A DNA stretch of 15,795 bases, from NCBI GenBank assembly GCA_027026295.1, contig JALVOR010000140.1, positions 1-15,795 on the forward strand, given 5' to 3'. How positions within the stretch are numbered: position 1 is the stretch's first letter; each line of letters starts with the position of its first letter. Shown in pieces: positions 1-9,620 of this stretch. The notes below the pieces were generated by a model. It searched no databases, was not told where the DNA came from, and saw only the letters and a list, made by a program, of their open reading frames with translations. The position numbers and the translations under genes are program-made. The DNA is from Anaerolineales bacterium (GTDB lineage Bacteria; Chloroflexota; Anaerolineae; Anaerolineales; DRMV01).

Positions 1-1468
<1,468 letters not shown>

Positions 1469-1479
<11 letters not shown>

Positions 1480-2758
1480 TCTCGCCTTCTGTTTCGTTTT
1501 CTTCGTTCGTCCACCATTCGCGGACGAAAATGCCTATACTGCCCAAAAACAGGCCTAACATCGCTGCCAAAGCCGTGTTCATCAACTTGCGGGGGGCGAT
1601 CGGCCTTTCCGGCTTTACCGCTTCCGCTGCCACCAGCGCCACCTGGTTCTCCGGCAAGGCCAAAGGCTGACTTTGGGAACGCAACAGATCCAGCGAAACA
1701 TAAGTCTGCCAAGCCATATCGCGCCGTTGACGTGCACTATCAAGACGAGCCTGCTCCTCTTCCAAAGCCTGTTCCAGTTGCCCAATCTGTTTTTCTAAGC
1801 TTGCTTGTCGCTCAGGCAAGGTCTCCAAGCGTCCATGCAAAGCCGCCTCCATCTCTTGAAGCCCATTCCGTGCTCTCTCCACGGTGAGAGAGGTTAACGC
1901 GTTAGGTGGCCACTGCACCTGAAGGCTGGCTGTATCGGACACACATACTTTGGCCACCAGCGTTCGCTGTTGCAAAGTAGCCAAAGAAAGCGCATCGCCC
2001 GGCAAAAGAGCGGTCGCGCCATCCAAGTTGGACAAATAATCAGCAAAGGTGGCTACATCCTCTTGCAAACGCTCTAATTGGCTCTGCAATTCTAGTACGC
2101 AGTTCAAGTCTCTCTTCACATGATCCAGTTGGGCCTGCAAGGCTGTGGCCCGGTTACAGCTCACTTCCTTCTCATAAGCCATCTGAGCTTGCTTATAAGC
2201 CTGTTGGATATCTTCCACTTGAGAATCGAATTGCACTTGGAGGGCAGCCCAGCCATAACGCTCATTGATCCACTTCACCACCAAAGCAGACCAGTAATTA
2301 GCGATCAAGGCAGCCCGCTCAGGGTCAGTATCTTTGATCAATAGTTGCAAGCCGTCTTTCCCTTGTTCTTTGACCGCTGACTTGCCAGCCAGGCGCTGCC
2401 AAGTCAACGGTTCCTTTTCATTGAGCCAGGCAGCTTGAATCACCTCATCCGCCGCCAGGCGCTGGAACAACTCCGGTGCCTGGGCTACAGCGGCCACGGT
2501 TTTCAAATCCGGTACAGCCACTTGCAACGCCATGCCCTCCGGGGCATTGAGCTGTAGTTTGGGTTGAACCAGGGTGATGTTGGCCTTGGCTTGATACTGT
2601 TTGGGCAGGGCCAGGCTCACCGCCAGCGCCGCCACGGCAAACAGTAGCGTGGTCAACACGATGATCCACTTTCCACGCCACAGGGTGAGCACCAGTTCGC
2701 GCAGGTCGATTTCGTCTTCGTACCAGTCCACAGAGGGAGTCGATGGTTGTGCACTCAT
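1469..2758 (-). CDS. wzz: Wzz-type polysaccharide chain-length determinant protein
   Basis: This 429-aa inner-membrane polysaccharide co-polymerase would control glycan chain length. An acidic cytoplasmic N-terminus (WYEDEIDLRELVLTLWRGKW, residues 12-31) is the Wzz-family opening. It is followed by TM1 at about 31-52, a long periplasmic part rich in coiled-coil heptads (about 190-370), a proline-rich motif KPERPIAPRK, and TM2 (LAAMLGLFLGSIGIFV) near the C-terminus. The acidic tail has no Walker motifs, so there is no fused tyrosine kinase. I chose ATG 2758 over an in-frame codon 39 nt upstream because AGGAAGG sits 6-8 nt before it and the upstream residues (GSRRIIPGRRR) are not family-like. 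Three cysteines lie in the periplasmic part, which is uncommon. It is the first gene of the wzz-wbpA-wbpB operon. Confidence 0.88.
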
Positions 2759-2770
2759 TCTTCGCCTTCC

Positions 2771-2779
2771 TGGTATAAT
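2771..2779 (+). promoter_or_regulatory. Predicted extended -10 promoter for the plus-strand GT-C gene
   Basis: TGG directly followed by TATAAT forms an extended -10 element in the 51-nt gap between the divergent starts. No good -35 is present at 17 nt (GCACTC at 2751-2756); TTGTGC at 2747-2752 is 21 nt away. Transcription would start near 2786, leaving a leader of about 24 nt before the ATG at 2810. The two divergent transcripts would overlap at their 5' ends by roughly 50 nt. Confidence 0.5.
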
Positions 2780-2809
2780 GCGCCTACTTCCAGACAAAAG
2801 GGTTGCCCC

Positions 2810-4801
2810 ATGGAAAGTCTTTTCTCCGCCAAGCGCGGGCTGATTATACTCTTACTGAGCGTTTTTGTCCAAGGGCTGTTTTACCTGTACACCACGCCGC
2901 CCTGGTGGCACTACGACGAACCCGGCCATTTCGAATTCGCCTGGGAGATAGCACACTTCGACCATTGGCCCAAACAGGGGGAAATCGACCTGCCCATGCG
3001 ACGGCGCATCGCCCAATCCCTGCTGGACCATGACTGGTACCACAACTATCCTCACGATCAATGGCCTGACCTCTCCAAATCCGACACCCCTTTCATCGGG
3101 CCAGCACCCCAATGGACGCCTTACCCCCTTTACTATATCATCGTCTCCCTGCCTCTGCGTGCGGCGGGCGGCTGGCGTCCCGCCCTGCAACTGCGGCTTG
3201 CCCAACTGGTCTCACTGCTGATGCTCATCGCCACGGTGGGCGCAGCGTGGGGCGCGCTGGGGGAAATCCTGCCCAAGGAACACCCCCTGCGCTGGCTGGC
3301 GCCCACTTTCCTGGCCTGCCTGCCCGGCTTTCTGGACATCATGACGGCGGTCAGCGACGACGCCGGGGCTGCCCTCGCCGGCACACTGCTCATCTGGGCT
3401 GCGCTGCGCACCACGCGTCGCGGCCTCACCCCGCTGCGCTTTTTGGGGCTGATTGCTGCCGCAGCAGCCGCTTTCTGGACGAAAAACACCACATGGCCTC
3501 TGCTTCTCATCGTGCCCATTGCCCTCCTGTTCGGCCTGCCGTGGCGCTCGCGCCGCATACCATGGGCATTGTTGCTGGGCAGCGCCTTCCTTGCGCTAAC
3601 CTGGCTGGTGCGCTGGGGCGATCCTGCCTTCTGGTTCCATCAGGGCGCTTCGCTCCCCATGCGCGCACAAACCGAGGAAGCGCCTTGGGGCACCCACGCT
3701 TTTCGTTTCGCCCCGCGGGAACCCACCCTTACCCAATGGCTTCCCGCAAGCACAGCCCGGCACCTGGAAGGCAAGCCGGTGACTATTGGCATTTGGCTAT
3801 GGAGTGAGAAGCCAACCAGCGTTTCGCTGCCCAAACTCTGCACCCACAAGGGAGGATGCACCAAAACCCGCGCTGTCAAAATCGGGGCACAGCCTCATTT
3901 CTTCGCTATTCAAACAACCATGCCATCAGGCAAATATCCGCGCCTGCTATTGCCTGTTGACAACAAAACCCAGGGGGAAATCTACGCCGACGGCGTGGTT
4001 CTGGTGGAGGGTACCCTTGATGCCCAAACGCCGCCGACACTCTCTGCCGATGGCAAAACAGTGCGCTGGAACGGGCAGACGCTTTCCAACGCCGTCCGCA
4101 ACCCTTCCGCCGAACACGGATGGTTTTACCTCAACCCCGTCCTACACAAATATCTGGACGGGAAGTTCCCCGCCTTGATTGATATCGCCTTCGCCGCTTT
4201 CCTTGACCCGTGGGGCACGGCAACCTACCAAAAGGCGCTCTACACCACCCTCTACCGCACGTTCTGGGGGCGGTTGGCGCGCAACAAGGCCGATTTACTG
4301 GGCGGCACACCGCTCTACCGTTTTCTGTTGCTGTTTTCACTGGCGGGTGCGCTGGGTGCTTTCCTCGCAGCCTGGTGGTACCGCAAAATGCTGCCATGGA
4401 CAGAAAGCCTTCTTCTGACCATTGGCTTAATCCTTCCGTGGGGCCTGACAATACTCCGAGGGCTGGGAACAGCAGGGAACGTCATACCCTGGGCACGTTA
4501 CGCCAGTGCGGGCATTCTGCCTACCGCCCTGTTTCTCGTCAGCGGCTGGTATTTCTGGCTCAAAAAAGGGTTACCAAGAGTGGGTATCACCATCCAACAA
4601 GACGTCACCGGCTTGTTGGCCTTTTTCCTCACCATAGGCGTTATTGGATGGCTTTCGCTCCTCAATTATTTTTATCCCCACCTTCGCTCATGGATTTTCA
4701 TCCTGCTCTACCTCCCTCTGTTCCTCGCGCTCGCCCAAGCAGCACGACACCTCAAACCATTCCTGGAAGATCACACCACCGACCAGGGTTCGAACAAATA
4801 A
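2810..4801 (+). CDS. DUF2142/GT-C-like membrane glycosyltransferase with embedded jelly-roll insert
   Basis: This 663-aa polytopic membrane protein has TM1 at about 11-28. It is followed at once by an outward loop with the acidic motif HYDEPGHFE (Asp36, Glu37, His40), the place where GT-C enzymes keep catalytic or metal-binding acids. Further helices lie at about 130-265, and a second set at about 503-643 contains WARYASAG (561-568), like the RY motif of DUF2142 proteins. Between the two sets, residues about 292-402 look like a beta jelly-roll of the CBM4/9 type, ending in IYADGVVLVEG; a second stretch, NAVRNPSAEHGW (427-438), resembles the start of another such module. By family it would transfer sugar from a polyprenyl-linked donor on the outer face; the substrate is unknown. 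ATG 2810 is preferred because AAAAGGG precedes it by 7-8 nt. It is the only plus-strand gene, flanked by two minus-strand operons. Confidence 0.75.
   Translation: MESLFSAKRGLIILLLSVFVQGLFYLYTTPPWWHYDEPGHFEFAWEIAHFDHWPKQGEIDLPMRRRIAQSLLDHDWYHNYPHDQWPDLSKSDTPFIGPAPQWTPYPLYYIIVSLPLRAAGGWRPALQLRLAQLVSLLMLIATVGAAWGALGEILPKEHPLRWLAPTFLACLPGFLDIMTAVSDDAGAALAGTLLIWAALRTTRRGLTPLRFLGLIAAAAAAFWTKNTTWPLLLIVPIALLFGLPWRSRRIPWALLLGSAFLALTWLVRWGDPAFWFHQGASLPMRAQTEEAPWGTHAFRFAPREPTLTQWLPASTARHLEGKPVTIGIWLWSEKPTSVSLPKLCTHKGGCTKTRAVKIGAQPHFFAIQTTMPSGKYPRLLLPVDNKTQGEIYADGVVLVEGTLDAQTPPTLSADGKTVRWNGQTLSNAVRNPSAEHGWFYLNPVLHKYLDGKFPALIDIAFAAFLDPWGTATYQKALYTTLYRTFWGRLARNKADLLGGTPLYRFLLLFSLAGALGAFLAAWWYRKMLPWTESLLLTIGLILPWGLTILRGLGTAGNVIPWARYASAGILPTALFLVSGWYFWLKKGLPRVGITIQQDVTGLLAFFLTIGVIGWLSLLNYFYPHLRSWIFILLYLPLFLALAQAARHLKPFLEDHTTDQGSNK
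2843..2871 (-). promoter_or_regulatory. Predicted sigma-70-type promoter for the wzz-wbpA-wbpB operon
   Basis: Read on the minus strand there is TGGACA (2871-2866), a 17-nt spacer, and a perfect TATAAT (2848-2843). That is 11 of 12 consensus matches at optimal spacing. A start of transcription near 2836 would give a leader of about 78 nt before the wzz ATG at 2758. The promoter sits inside the first codons of the divergent plus-strand gene. It is predicted by motif only. Confidence 0.6.
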
Positions 4802-5751
4802 AGAAGCCCGCCGGGCAAAGCCATCAACATATTGATGCCGCGCAGCAGGAAAGCAGCCAACAACACCGCCTCGCGAGAAGCGCCTGCAGGGGCAAGGGCC
4901 AACACCAACACGGCCTCCGTCAACCCAATACCATTTACACTAAGAGGCAGAACACCCACTACACCAGCCAATGTCGAAGCATACAACACGGGCATAAAAG
5001 GCAGTGTCTCTCCCGCGACCTGCAAATAAAACCACAAAGCAACCCCATTGAGCACAACAAAAGCAGCAGAATAAAGCACACCAAGCCCTGTGGCGCGCCT
5101 GGTGGTCATCGCCATCGCTATCATCAGGCGTTCAAGGCGGCCATAAAGTCCGCGCAACCATCGCACGTTTCGCATCCAGTTGCCAAGACGCTTTGCCCAC
5201 GCCCCGCGTGCTTTCCAAAAGAATGCCAGGGCAAATACCCCCATCCCAATAGCAAAATCACTCCCCATCAAAATTTTCTGTTTCCGCAACAAGGAAAACA
5301 AAAACGGCACAACAAGCAAATGCATGCCAACAACGGTAATGTAGCCATAAGCCCTGTCTAAAAACACTGAAGCAAAAACACCTGCCCGCTGAGACCTGTA
5401 TTGCCGATCAATTTTCACAAAGCGGTAGCCATCGCCCCCAATGGTAGAGGGCAAGAAATTATTCCAGAAAAAGCCTTCCAGGTTGACCATCAAAACGCTT
5501 TTCAGGCGCAAAGGCAAGCCCACATCCCTGAGAATGTTCTGCCATCGCAACGCCGAAAAGAGAAAACCACCCCAAAAACACAAAATCGGCCATATCAGCA
5601 GCCGCCAATCGCTACGCCTGGCTAATTGAACGAACATCCCCCAATTCAATCGCCACAGAAGCACCCCCAACAACAAAAACGATGTCACAATCCTGAGCGC
5701 CAAAAAGAGGCGGCTACGCGCCGAGGGTTTGCTTTTGCTTTCCATAGCCAT
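4771..5751 (-). CDS. LPG_synthase_TM / UPF0104 flippase-like membrane protein
   Basis: This 326-aa integral membrane protein has about 7-8 hydrophobic segments. Family signatures are NNFLPSTIGGDGYR (residues 97-110), LDRAYG (131-136) and LPLSVNGIGLTEA (268-280). These correspond to the conserved blocks of the lysylphosphatidylglycerol-synthase transmembrane region found in MprF and in archaeal AglD-like proteins. The soluble aminoacyl-transferase domain of MprF is absent. In glycan loci such proteins are suspected of moving or handling lipid-linked sugars, but the biochemical role is not established. It is the last gene of the long minus-strand operon, 9 nt behind the methyltransferase. No clear ribosome site precedes ATG 5751, and ATG 5745 (MESKSK) is an equally possible start. 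Its last 31 bp overlap the end of the convergent gene. Confidence 0.82.
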   Translation of the reverse strand: MAMESKSKPSARSRLFLALRIVTSFLLLGVLLWRLNWGMFVQLARRSDWRLLIWPILCFWGGFLFSALRWQNILRDVGLPLRLKSVLMVNLEGFFWNNFLPSTIGGDGYRFVKIDRQYRSQRAGVFASVFLDRAYGYITVVGMHLLVVPFLFSLLRKQKILMGSDFAIGMGVFALAFFWKARGAWAKRLGNWMRNVRWLRGLYGRLERLMIAMAMTTRRATGLGVLYSAAFVVLNGVALWFYLQVAGETLPFMPVLYASTLAGVVGVLPLSVNGIGLTEAVLVLALAPAGASREAVLLAAFLLRGINMLMALPGGLLYLFEPWSVV

Positions 5752-5760
5752 GGCCGCAAA

Positions 5761-6552
5761 TCAAGGCAAGGGAGGAACACGCGCCACAAACTCGTTGCAC
5801 CCCGTGGGCACGTGCGATGGCAAAACGCGCTCGATCTGTAGCCCCAAGGCTTCCAGCATTGCTTGCATCTCCTCAATGCTCGCATATTCATAGGGATAGC
5901 CGCCCAGCCAATCCACGACATTGTGGAAGAAATCCATTCCGCGCCGCATTTTGAAGGGATTCTGGCGGGTGGCAACGGCTTTCGCCAACACAATCACGGG
6001 GGTAAAACCCCACACCATGCCCCGCTGCCCCCACCCCGGCAAGAGGTTATACATTCGCTTGATGATTTTCCACACAGGCGACGACCAGTGCCGGTTGTAG
6101 ATGGCAATCGCAAACAAGCCGCCGGGGCGCACCCGCGCAGCCGCGACCCTCAAGGCCTTGCGCATGTTCCCCGTATGGTGCAGCACGCCCCAACTATATA
6201 CCACATCAAAGGTGCCCAATGCCTCCATCGCGGCTTCGTCCAACACGGAAACCTGCTGAAATTCCAGCGGCACGTCGGGCAGCCAGCGGCGGGCGTTTTC
6301 CTGAGAGGTGCGCACGGAAACCGGGTCAATATCGATGCCAACCACGCGTGCAGCCCCCAGTTGCGCCGCGGCAATGGCAAACAAGCCGCTCCCGCAACCA
6401 ATATCCAGGAAGGACTTTCCCTGCAAGTCTTCCCCCCCCAACAATCGACGCAGCGACTCTCGCGCTTCGGTCAACTGCTGCCCGGTCAGCGACCTGGAAA
6501 AAGACGCCCAGTTTTCACCAAACGAAAACCTGACCGCGTCCGATTGCTTCAT
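5761..6552 (-). CDS. Class I SAM-dependent methyltransferase
   Basis: This 263-aa cytoplasmic methyltransferase has motif [12 protein letters not shown] (residues 48-58), the acidic residue of the next strand in VVGIDIDP (Asp74), and the [16 protein letters not shown] block that forms motif II and its loop. LRPGG-like [14 protein letters not shown] follows, so the SAM fold is complete. The family (UbiG/Methyltransf_11-25 type) covers many substrates. In this operon O-methylation of a glycan sugar or chain end is a reasonable inference. The start is ATG 6552, overlapping the asnB stop as ATGA with GGAGGT about 7 nt upstream. A longer frame from 6600 would lie wholly inside asnB and is not supported. 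A run of eight G occurs in codons 38-41; the frame here is intact. Confidence 0.88.
   Translation of the reverse strand: MKQSDAVRFSFGENWASFSRSLTGQQLTEARESLRRLLGGEDLQGKSFLDIGCGSGLFAIAAAQLGAARVVGIDIDPVSVRTSQENARRWLPDVPLEFQQVSVLDEAAMEALGTFDVVYSWGVLHHTGNMRKALRVAAARVRPGGLFAIAIYNRHWSSPVWKIIKRMYNLLPGWGQRGMVWGFTPVIVLAKAVATRQNPFKMRRGMDFFHNVVDWLGGYPYEYASIEEMQAMLEALGLQIERVLPSHVPTGCNEFVARVPPLP
6432..6439 (-). repeat. G8 homopolymer inside the methyltransferase gene
   Basis: Eight consecutive C on the plus strand read as G8 in the coding strand, in the Leu-Gly-Gly-Glu codons before motif I. Loss or gain of one G would end the protein early. With roughly 29% C or G, about one run this long is expected by chance in a window of this size, so the run alone is not strong evidence for phase variation. 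Confidence 0.9.
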
Positions 6553-8453
6553 CCGTTTACCTCCAGTTGTCGCCACACCGCCAGCGTCACCAACGCCCAC
6601 AGCCGCTTGCCGTGGTCTTCGCGGCCGGCGGCGTGGGCTTCCAGCAAGTGGGCTACAGTCTCACCACGGAACCACACCCGCAGGGGACTTTCGCTGCCCA
6701 GCAGCAGGTCACGCGCCCACGGCAGCAACGGCCCCCGCAGCCACGCCCCAATGGGCACGCCAAAGCCCTGCTTGCCGCGGCGCAAAATTTCTGGGGGCAG
6801 CACGTCGGCAAAGGCTTTCCGCAAAGCCACCTTGCCCGTCAGGCCGCGCACCTTCATGTGGTTGGGCAGGCGCGCCGCCCAAGCCACCAATTCGTGGTCG
6901 AGGAACGGCGAGCGCCCCTCCAGCGATGCCGCCATGGTCATGCGGTCGGCCTTGACCAGCAAATCGCCGGGCAGATAGGTGTGAATGTCGGTGTAAAGGG
7001 TGCGATCCAACACATCGCCATCCTCAAGCGCGGCATCGTATTTTACCAGCCACGCTTCGGCCTGGCGAGGGGCAAGGTCAGCGCGGTGTTCCGGCTTCCA
7101 AAGCGCCTCACGCTGCCAGGGAGCGAAGTAAGAGCCCCAACGCAGGATGCTGGCACGCGGGTCAATGCGGGGCAACTGCGCCAGCCGTTTCAGGCCGTTG
7201 AGCAGGCTGTGCCCCACGGGGCGATTGCCCGGGTCGGGCAAATGGCGCACGGCAAAGGGCACCGCGCCCTGCGTCAACCAGCGCGGCAGCCGCACATAGC
7301 GGTTTGCCCACGGGTCGAGCCAATAGCGGGCGTAACCGGCAAAAGCCTCGTCGCCGCCGTCGCCGTTCAGCGCCACGGTCACATGCTCGCGGGTCAGGCG
7401 GGAAAGGTGATAAAGCGGCAGCAGCGACGGGTCGGCAAGGGGTTCGCCGACGTGCGCCACGACGGTTTCCACCGTGGCGGGAATGTTGCCATAGGTGAGC
7501 ATAAATTCGTGATGATCGGTGGCAAAGCGTTCCGCCACTACACGGGCATGGGCGAGTTCCGAGAAGGCTTCCTCTTCGAACCCCACGGAAAACGTCTTCA
7601 CCGGGCCTTCGGCGGCTTCTGCCATGACCGCCACCACCACGCTGGAATCGATGCCGCCGCTGAGGTGCGCACCCAGCGGCACATCGCTAATCAGCCGCAT
7701 CCGCACGGCTTCCTCGACCCGCCGCCGCAGTTCGGCCAGCAGTTCCGCCTCGGGGACTTCCCATTTCGGCGTGTAGGCATAATCCCAATAGCGGCGGGTT
7801 GCCAGGCTGCCTTCCCGCCACAGCAAATAGTGGGCTGCGGGCAGTTTGTAGATTTCCCGATAGGGCGTCAGGGGTTCGGGAATGTATTGCAGGGCAAGGT
7901 AAAGGTCGAGGGCTTCGAGGGAAACTTCGGGGGTGTGCGGCAGCGCCGCGAGCAGCGCCGGAAGTTCCGAAGCGAAATACAGGCGGCCATCCTGCACGGT
8001 GTAATAAAGCGGCTTCTGCCCCAAGCGGTCACGGGCGATGAGCAACTGCCGGCGGGGGGCATCCCAAAGGGCGAAGGCAAACATGCCCCGCAGGTGGCGC
8101 AGGCATTCGACGCCGTGCTCTTCGTAAAGGTGCACGATGGTCTCGGTGTCGGTGCGGGTGCGAAAGCGGTGGCCGCGGCGCAGCAGGTCTTCCCGCAGTT
8201 GGGGGAAGTTGTAAATCTCGCCGTTGAAAACAATCCAGAGGGTTTCGTCTTCGTTGGCGATGGGCTGGTCGCCGGTCTGCAGGTCGATGATCGCCAGGCG
8301 GCGCATTGCCAGCCCCACGCCGGGGGCAAAATGGAAACCCTCGCCGTCGGGGCCGCGGTGCACGATGCGGGCATTCATGCGGCGCACCTGCGCCTGCGCT
8401 TCAGGGGAAGGCGGCACGAGGGAGGAAAAGGCCAGTCCGCAAATGCCACACAT
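6549..8453 (-). CDS. asnB: Asparagine synthase (glutamine-hydrolysing)-like amidotransferase
   Basis: This 634-aa cytoplasmic enzyme has two domains. The N-terminal class II glutaminase domain begins MCGICG with Cys2 as nucleophile, then [11 protein letters not shown] (29-39), [14 protein letters not shown] and NGEIYN (77-82). The C-terminal synthetase domain carries the ATP pyrophosphatase loop SGGIDSS (265-271) and [13 protein letters not shown] (362-374). All key residues are present, so it should be active. Family members make asparagine or, in surface-sugar loci, transfer amide nitrogen to sugar uronates (WbpS-like). With uronate-forming genes in the same window the second role is plausible, but sequence alone does not decide it. 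ATG 8453 is chosen over the TTG before it because the protein must begin Met-Cys; the upstream stop overlaps it as TGATG and GAGGTG lies 6-8 nt ahead. Confidence 0.93.
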   Translation of the reverse strand: MCGICGLAFSSLVPPSPEAQAQVRRMNARIVHRGPDGEGFHFAPGVGLAMRRLAIIDLQTGDQPIANEDETLWIVFNGEIYNFPQLREDLLRRGHRFRTRTDTETIVHLYEEHGVECLRHLRGMFAFALWDAPRRQLLIARDRLGQKPLYYTVQDGRLYFASELPALLAALPHTPEVSLEALDLYLALQYIPEPLTPYREIYKLPAAHYLLWREGSLATRRYWDYAYTPKWEVPEAELLAELRRRVEEAVRMRLISDVPLGAHLSGGIDSSVVVAVMAEAAEGPVKTFSVGFEEEAFSELAHARVVAERFATDHHEFMLTYGNIPATVETVVAHVGEPLADPSLLPLYHLSRLTREHVTVALNGDGGDEAFAGYARYWLDPWANRYVRLPRWLTQGAVPFAVRHLPDPGNRPVGHSLLNGLKRLAQLPRIDPRASILRWGSYFAPWQREALWKPEHRADLAPRQAEAWLVKYDAALEDGDVLDRTLYTDIHTYLPGDLLVKADRMTMAASLEGRSPFLDHELVAWAARLPNHMKVRGLTGKVALRKAFADVLPPEILRRGKQGFGVPIGAWLRGPLLPWARDLLLGSESPLRVWFRGETVAHLLEAHAAGREDHGKRLWALVTLAVWRQLEVNG

Positions 8454-9583
8454 CAAAGCACCTCGCGGAAAAGCGTCAGATATTGGCGGGCAGTGGCTTC
8501 CCAGGTAAAGTGCTCCAAGGCACGCTGCCGTGCTGCCTCGCCCATACGCTGCCGCAATGCCGCATCGCGCAGCAACACATCCAGGGCTTCGGCCAGACTG
8601 CGGGGGTCGTCTTTGGGCGTCAACACACCCACCTCGGGGGTTATCAGTTCTTCATTCCCCGCAATGCAGGTAGCAATCACGGGCAAACCGGAAGCCATCG
8701 CCTCTAAAACCGCATTGGGCATCCCCTCATCTCGCGAAGGGAAGACGAACAGGTTGGCGCGGCGGTAAAAATCTGGAATCCGTTCCGGCGGCTGCCAGCC
8801 GGCAAAAGTGACATATTTTTGCAACCCCAGGCGGGAAACCAGCGCCTCCAGCGCCAGACGGTGGGGGCCATCACCCGCGATGGTGAGGTGCCACAGCGGC
8901 GGGTCAGGCACCATAACAAGGGCCTGGAGCAACACATCGAGCCCCTTCTGATAAACCACCCGCCCCACAAAGAGCAAGTGCGGCGGCGCCCACGCCCGTT
9001 GGGAAGGCGGCGAAAAGCGGCTGGCATCCACGCCGTTGGGAATCACGCGAATGGGCACTCGGGCGTCGAAACGGCGCGCCAAAGCACGCAGGCCCTCGCT
9101 GTTGGCGACCACCGCCGCGGCACGCCGCCAGACGCGGTGCAGCACCGGCCCGATGATGCGATGGTAGAGGGCAAAATCATAGGGGCGAAAGCCGGGGACG
9201 TCGCCGCCGCGCAGCGCCACCACATAGGGCACGCGCCAAAAGGGCCGCAACAGCCAGGCAATGATGCCGCTGGGCGCGCCGAAGAACGCCAGCACCACAT
9301 CCGGACGCTCGCGGCGCATCTGCCGGGCGGTATGCCACAGGCCACTGAGGAGAAAAGCCGCCTGCTCGACAGCCCCCGAGCGGTCAGGTCGCCGCCGCAG
9401 GGCGGAAATGCGCTTCACTTTCACGCCGTCGTTTTCCTCGTGGCGCGGCAAATCACCATAATGCGCCGTCAGCACGGTGACATCATGACCTGCGCGGGCA
9501 AAGGCAGCAGCCAAATGGCGGCTGGCATTGCCCGCTCCGCCGCCCACGGGGGGATATTCAGGATTCAACAACAGGATGCGCAT
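8453..9583 (-). CDS. GT4-family glycosyltransferase
   Basis: This 376-aa protein has the GT-B fold. The N-terminal domain starts MRILLLNPEYPPVGGGAG, the usual GT4 opening with a glycine-rich acceptor-side loop. The C-terminal domain has NGVDASRF (183-190), VGRVVYQKGLDVLLQA (206-221, with the phosphate-binding Arg and Lys), GDGP (237-240) and the retaining-enzyme EX7E motif, Glu286 and Glu294 in EGMPNAVLE. It should add one sugar from a nucleotide donor to a lipid-linked acceptor on the cytoplasmic side of the membrane; the sugars are unknown. The start ATG 9583 has only a weak ribosome site and follows the previous gene by 37 nt, the loosest junction near here apart from the gap at 11643-11729. 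Its stop overlaps the asnB start by one base. Confidence 0.92.
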   Translation of the reverse strand: MRILLLNPEYPPVGGGAGNASRHLAAAFARAGHDVTVLTAHYGDLPRHEENDGVKVKRISALRRRPDRSGAVEQAAFLLSGLWHTARQMRRERPDVVLAFFGAPSGIIAWLLRPFWRVPYVVALRGGDVPGFRPYDFALYHRIIGPVLHRVWRRAAAVVANSEGLRALARRFDARVPIRVIPNGVDASRFSPPSQRAWAPPHLLFVGRVVYQKGLDVLLQALVMVPDPPLWHLTIAGDGPHRLALEALVSRLGLQKYVTFAGWQPPERIPDFYRRANLFVFPSRDEGMPNAVLEAMASGLPVIATCIAGNEELITPEVGVLTPKDDPRSLAEALDVLLRDAALRQRMGEAARQRALEHFTWEATARQYLTLFREVL

Positions 9584-9620
9584 CGGTAAGCACTGCCCAT
9601 TTCAAGGCTGCACAACCGGC

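Noticed and set aside
2747..2809. Upstream in-frame start of the plus-strand GT-C gene at 2747
   Set aside because: It would precede the predicted promoter and overlap the wzz start. ATG 2810 has an upstream AAAAGGG and begins just before the first membrane helix.
4806..4816. GC-rich inverted repeat followed on the minus strand by a T-rich stretch, terminator-like
   Set aside because: The stem is only 4-5 bp with a 1-3 nt loop, and it lies within the coding end of the flippase-like gene, so it is not a convincing terminator.
6553..6600. Upstream in-frame start for the methyltransferase
   Set aside because: The added residues ([16 protein letters not shown]) lie within asnB coding sequence and are not family-like. 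ATG 6552 has a strong ribosome site and the ATGA overlap.
6567..8768. Long (733-codon) open frame on the plus strand opposite asnB and the end of the GT4 gene
   Set aside because: It is antisense to two genes with full catalytic motifs, has low-complexity His/Gln/Arg/Gly-rich composition and no recognisable domain. Long antisense frames are common opposite GC-rich genes.
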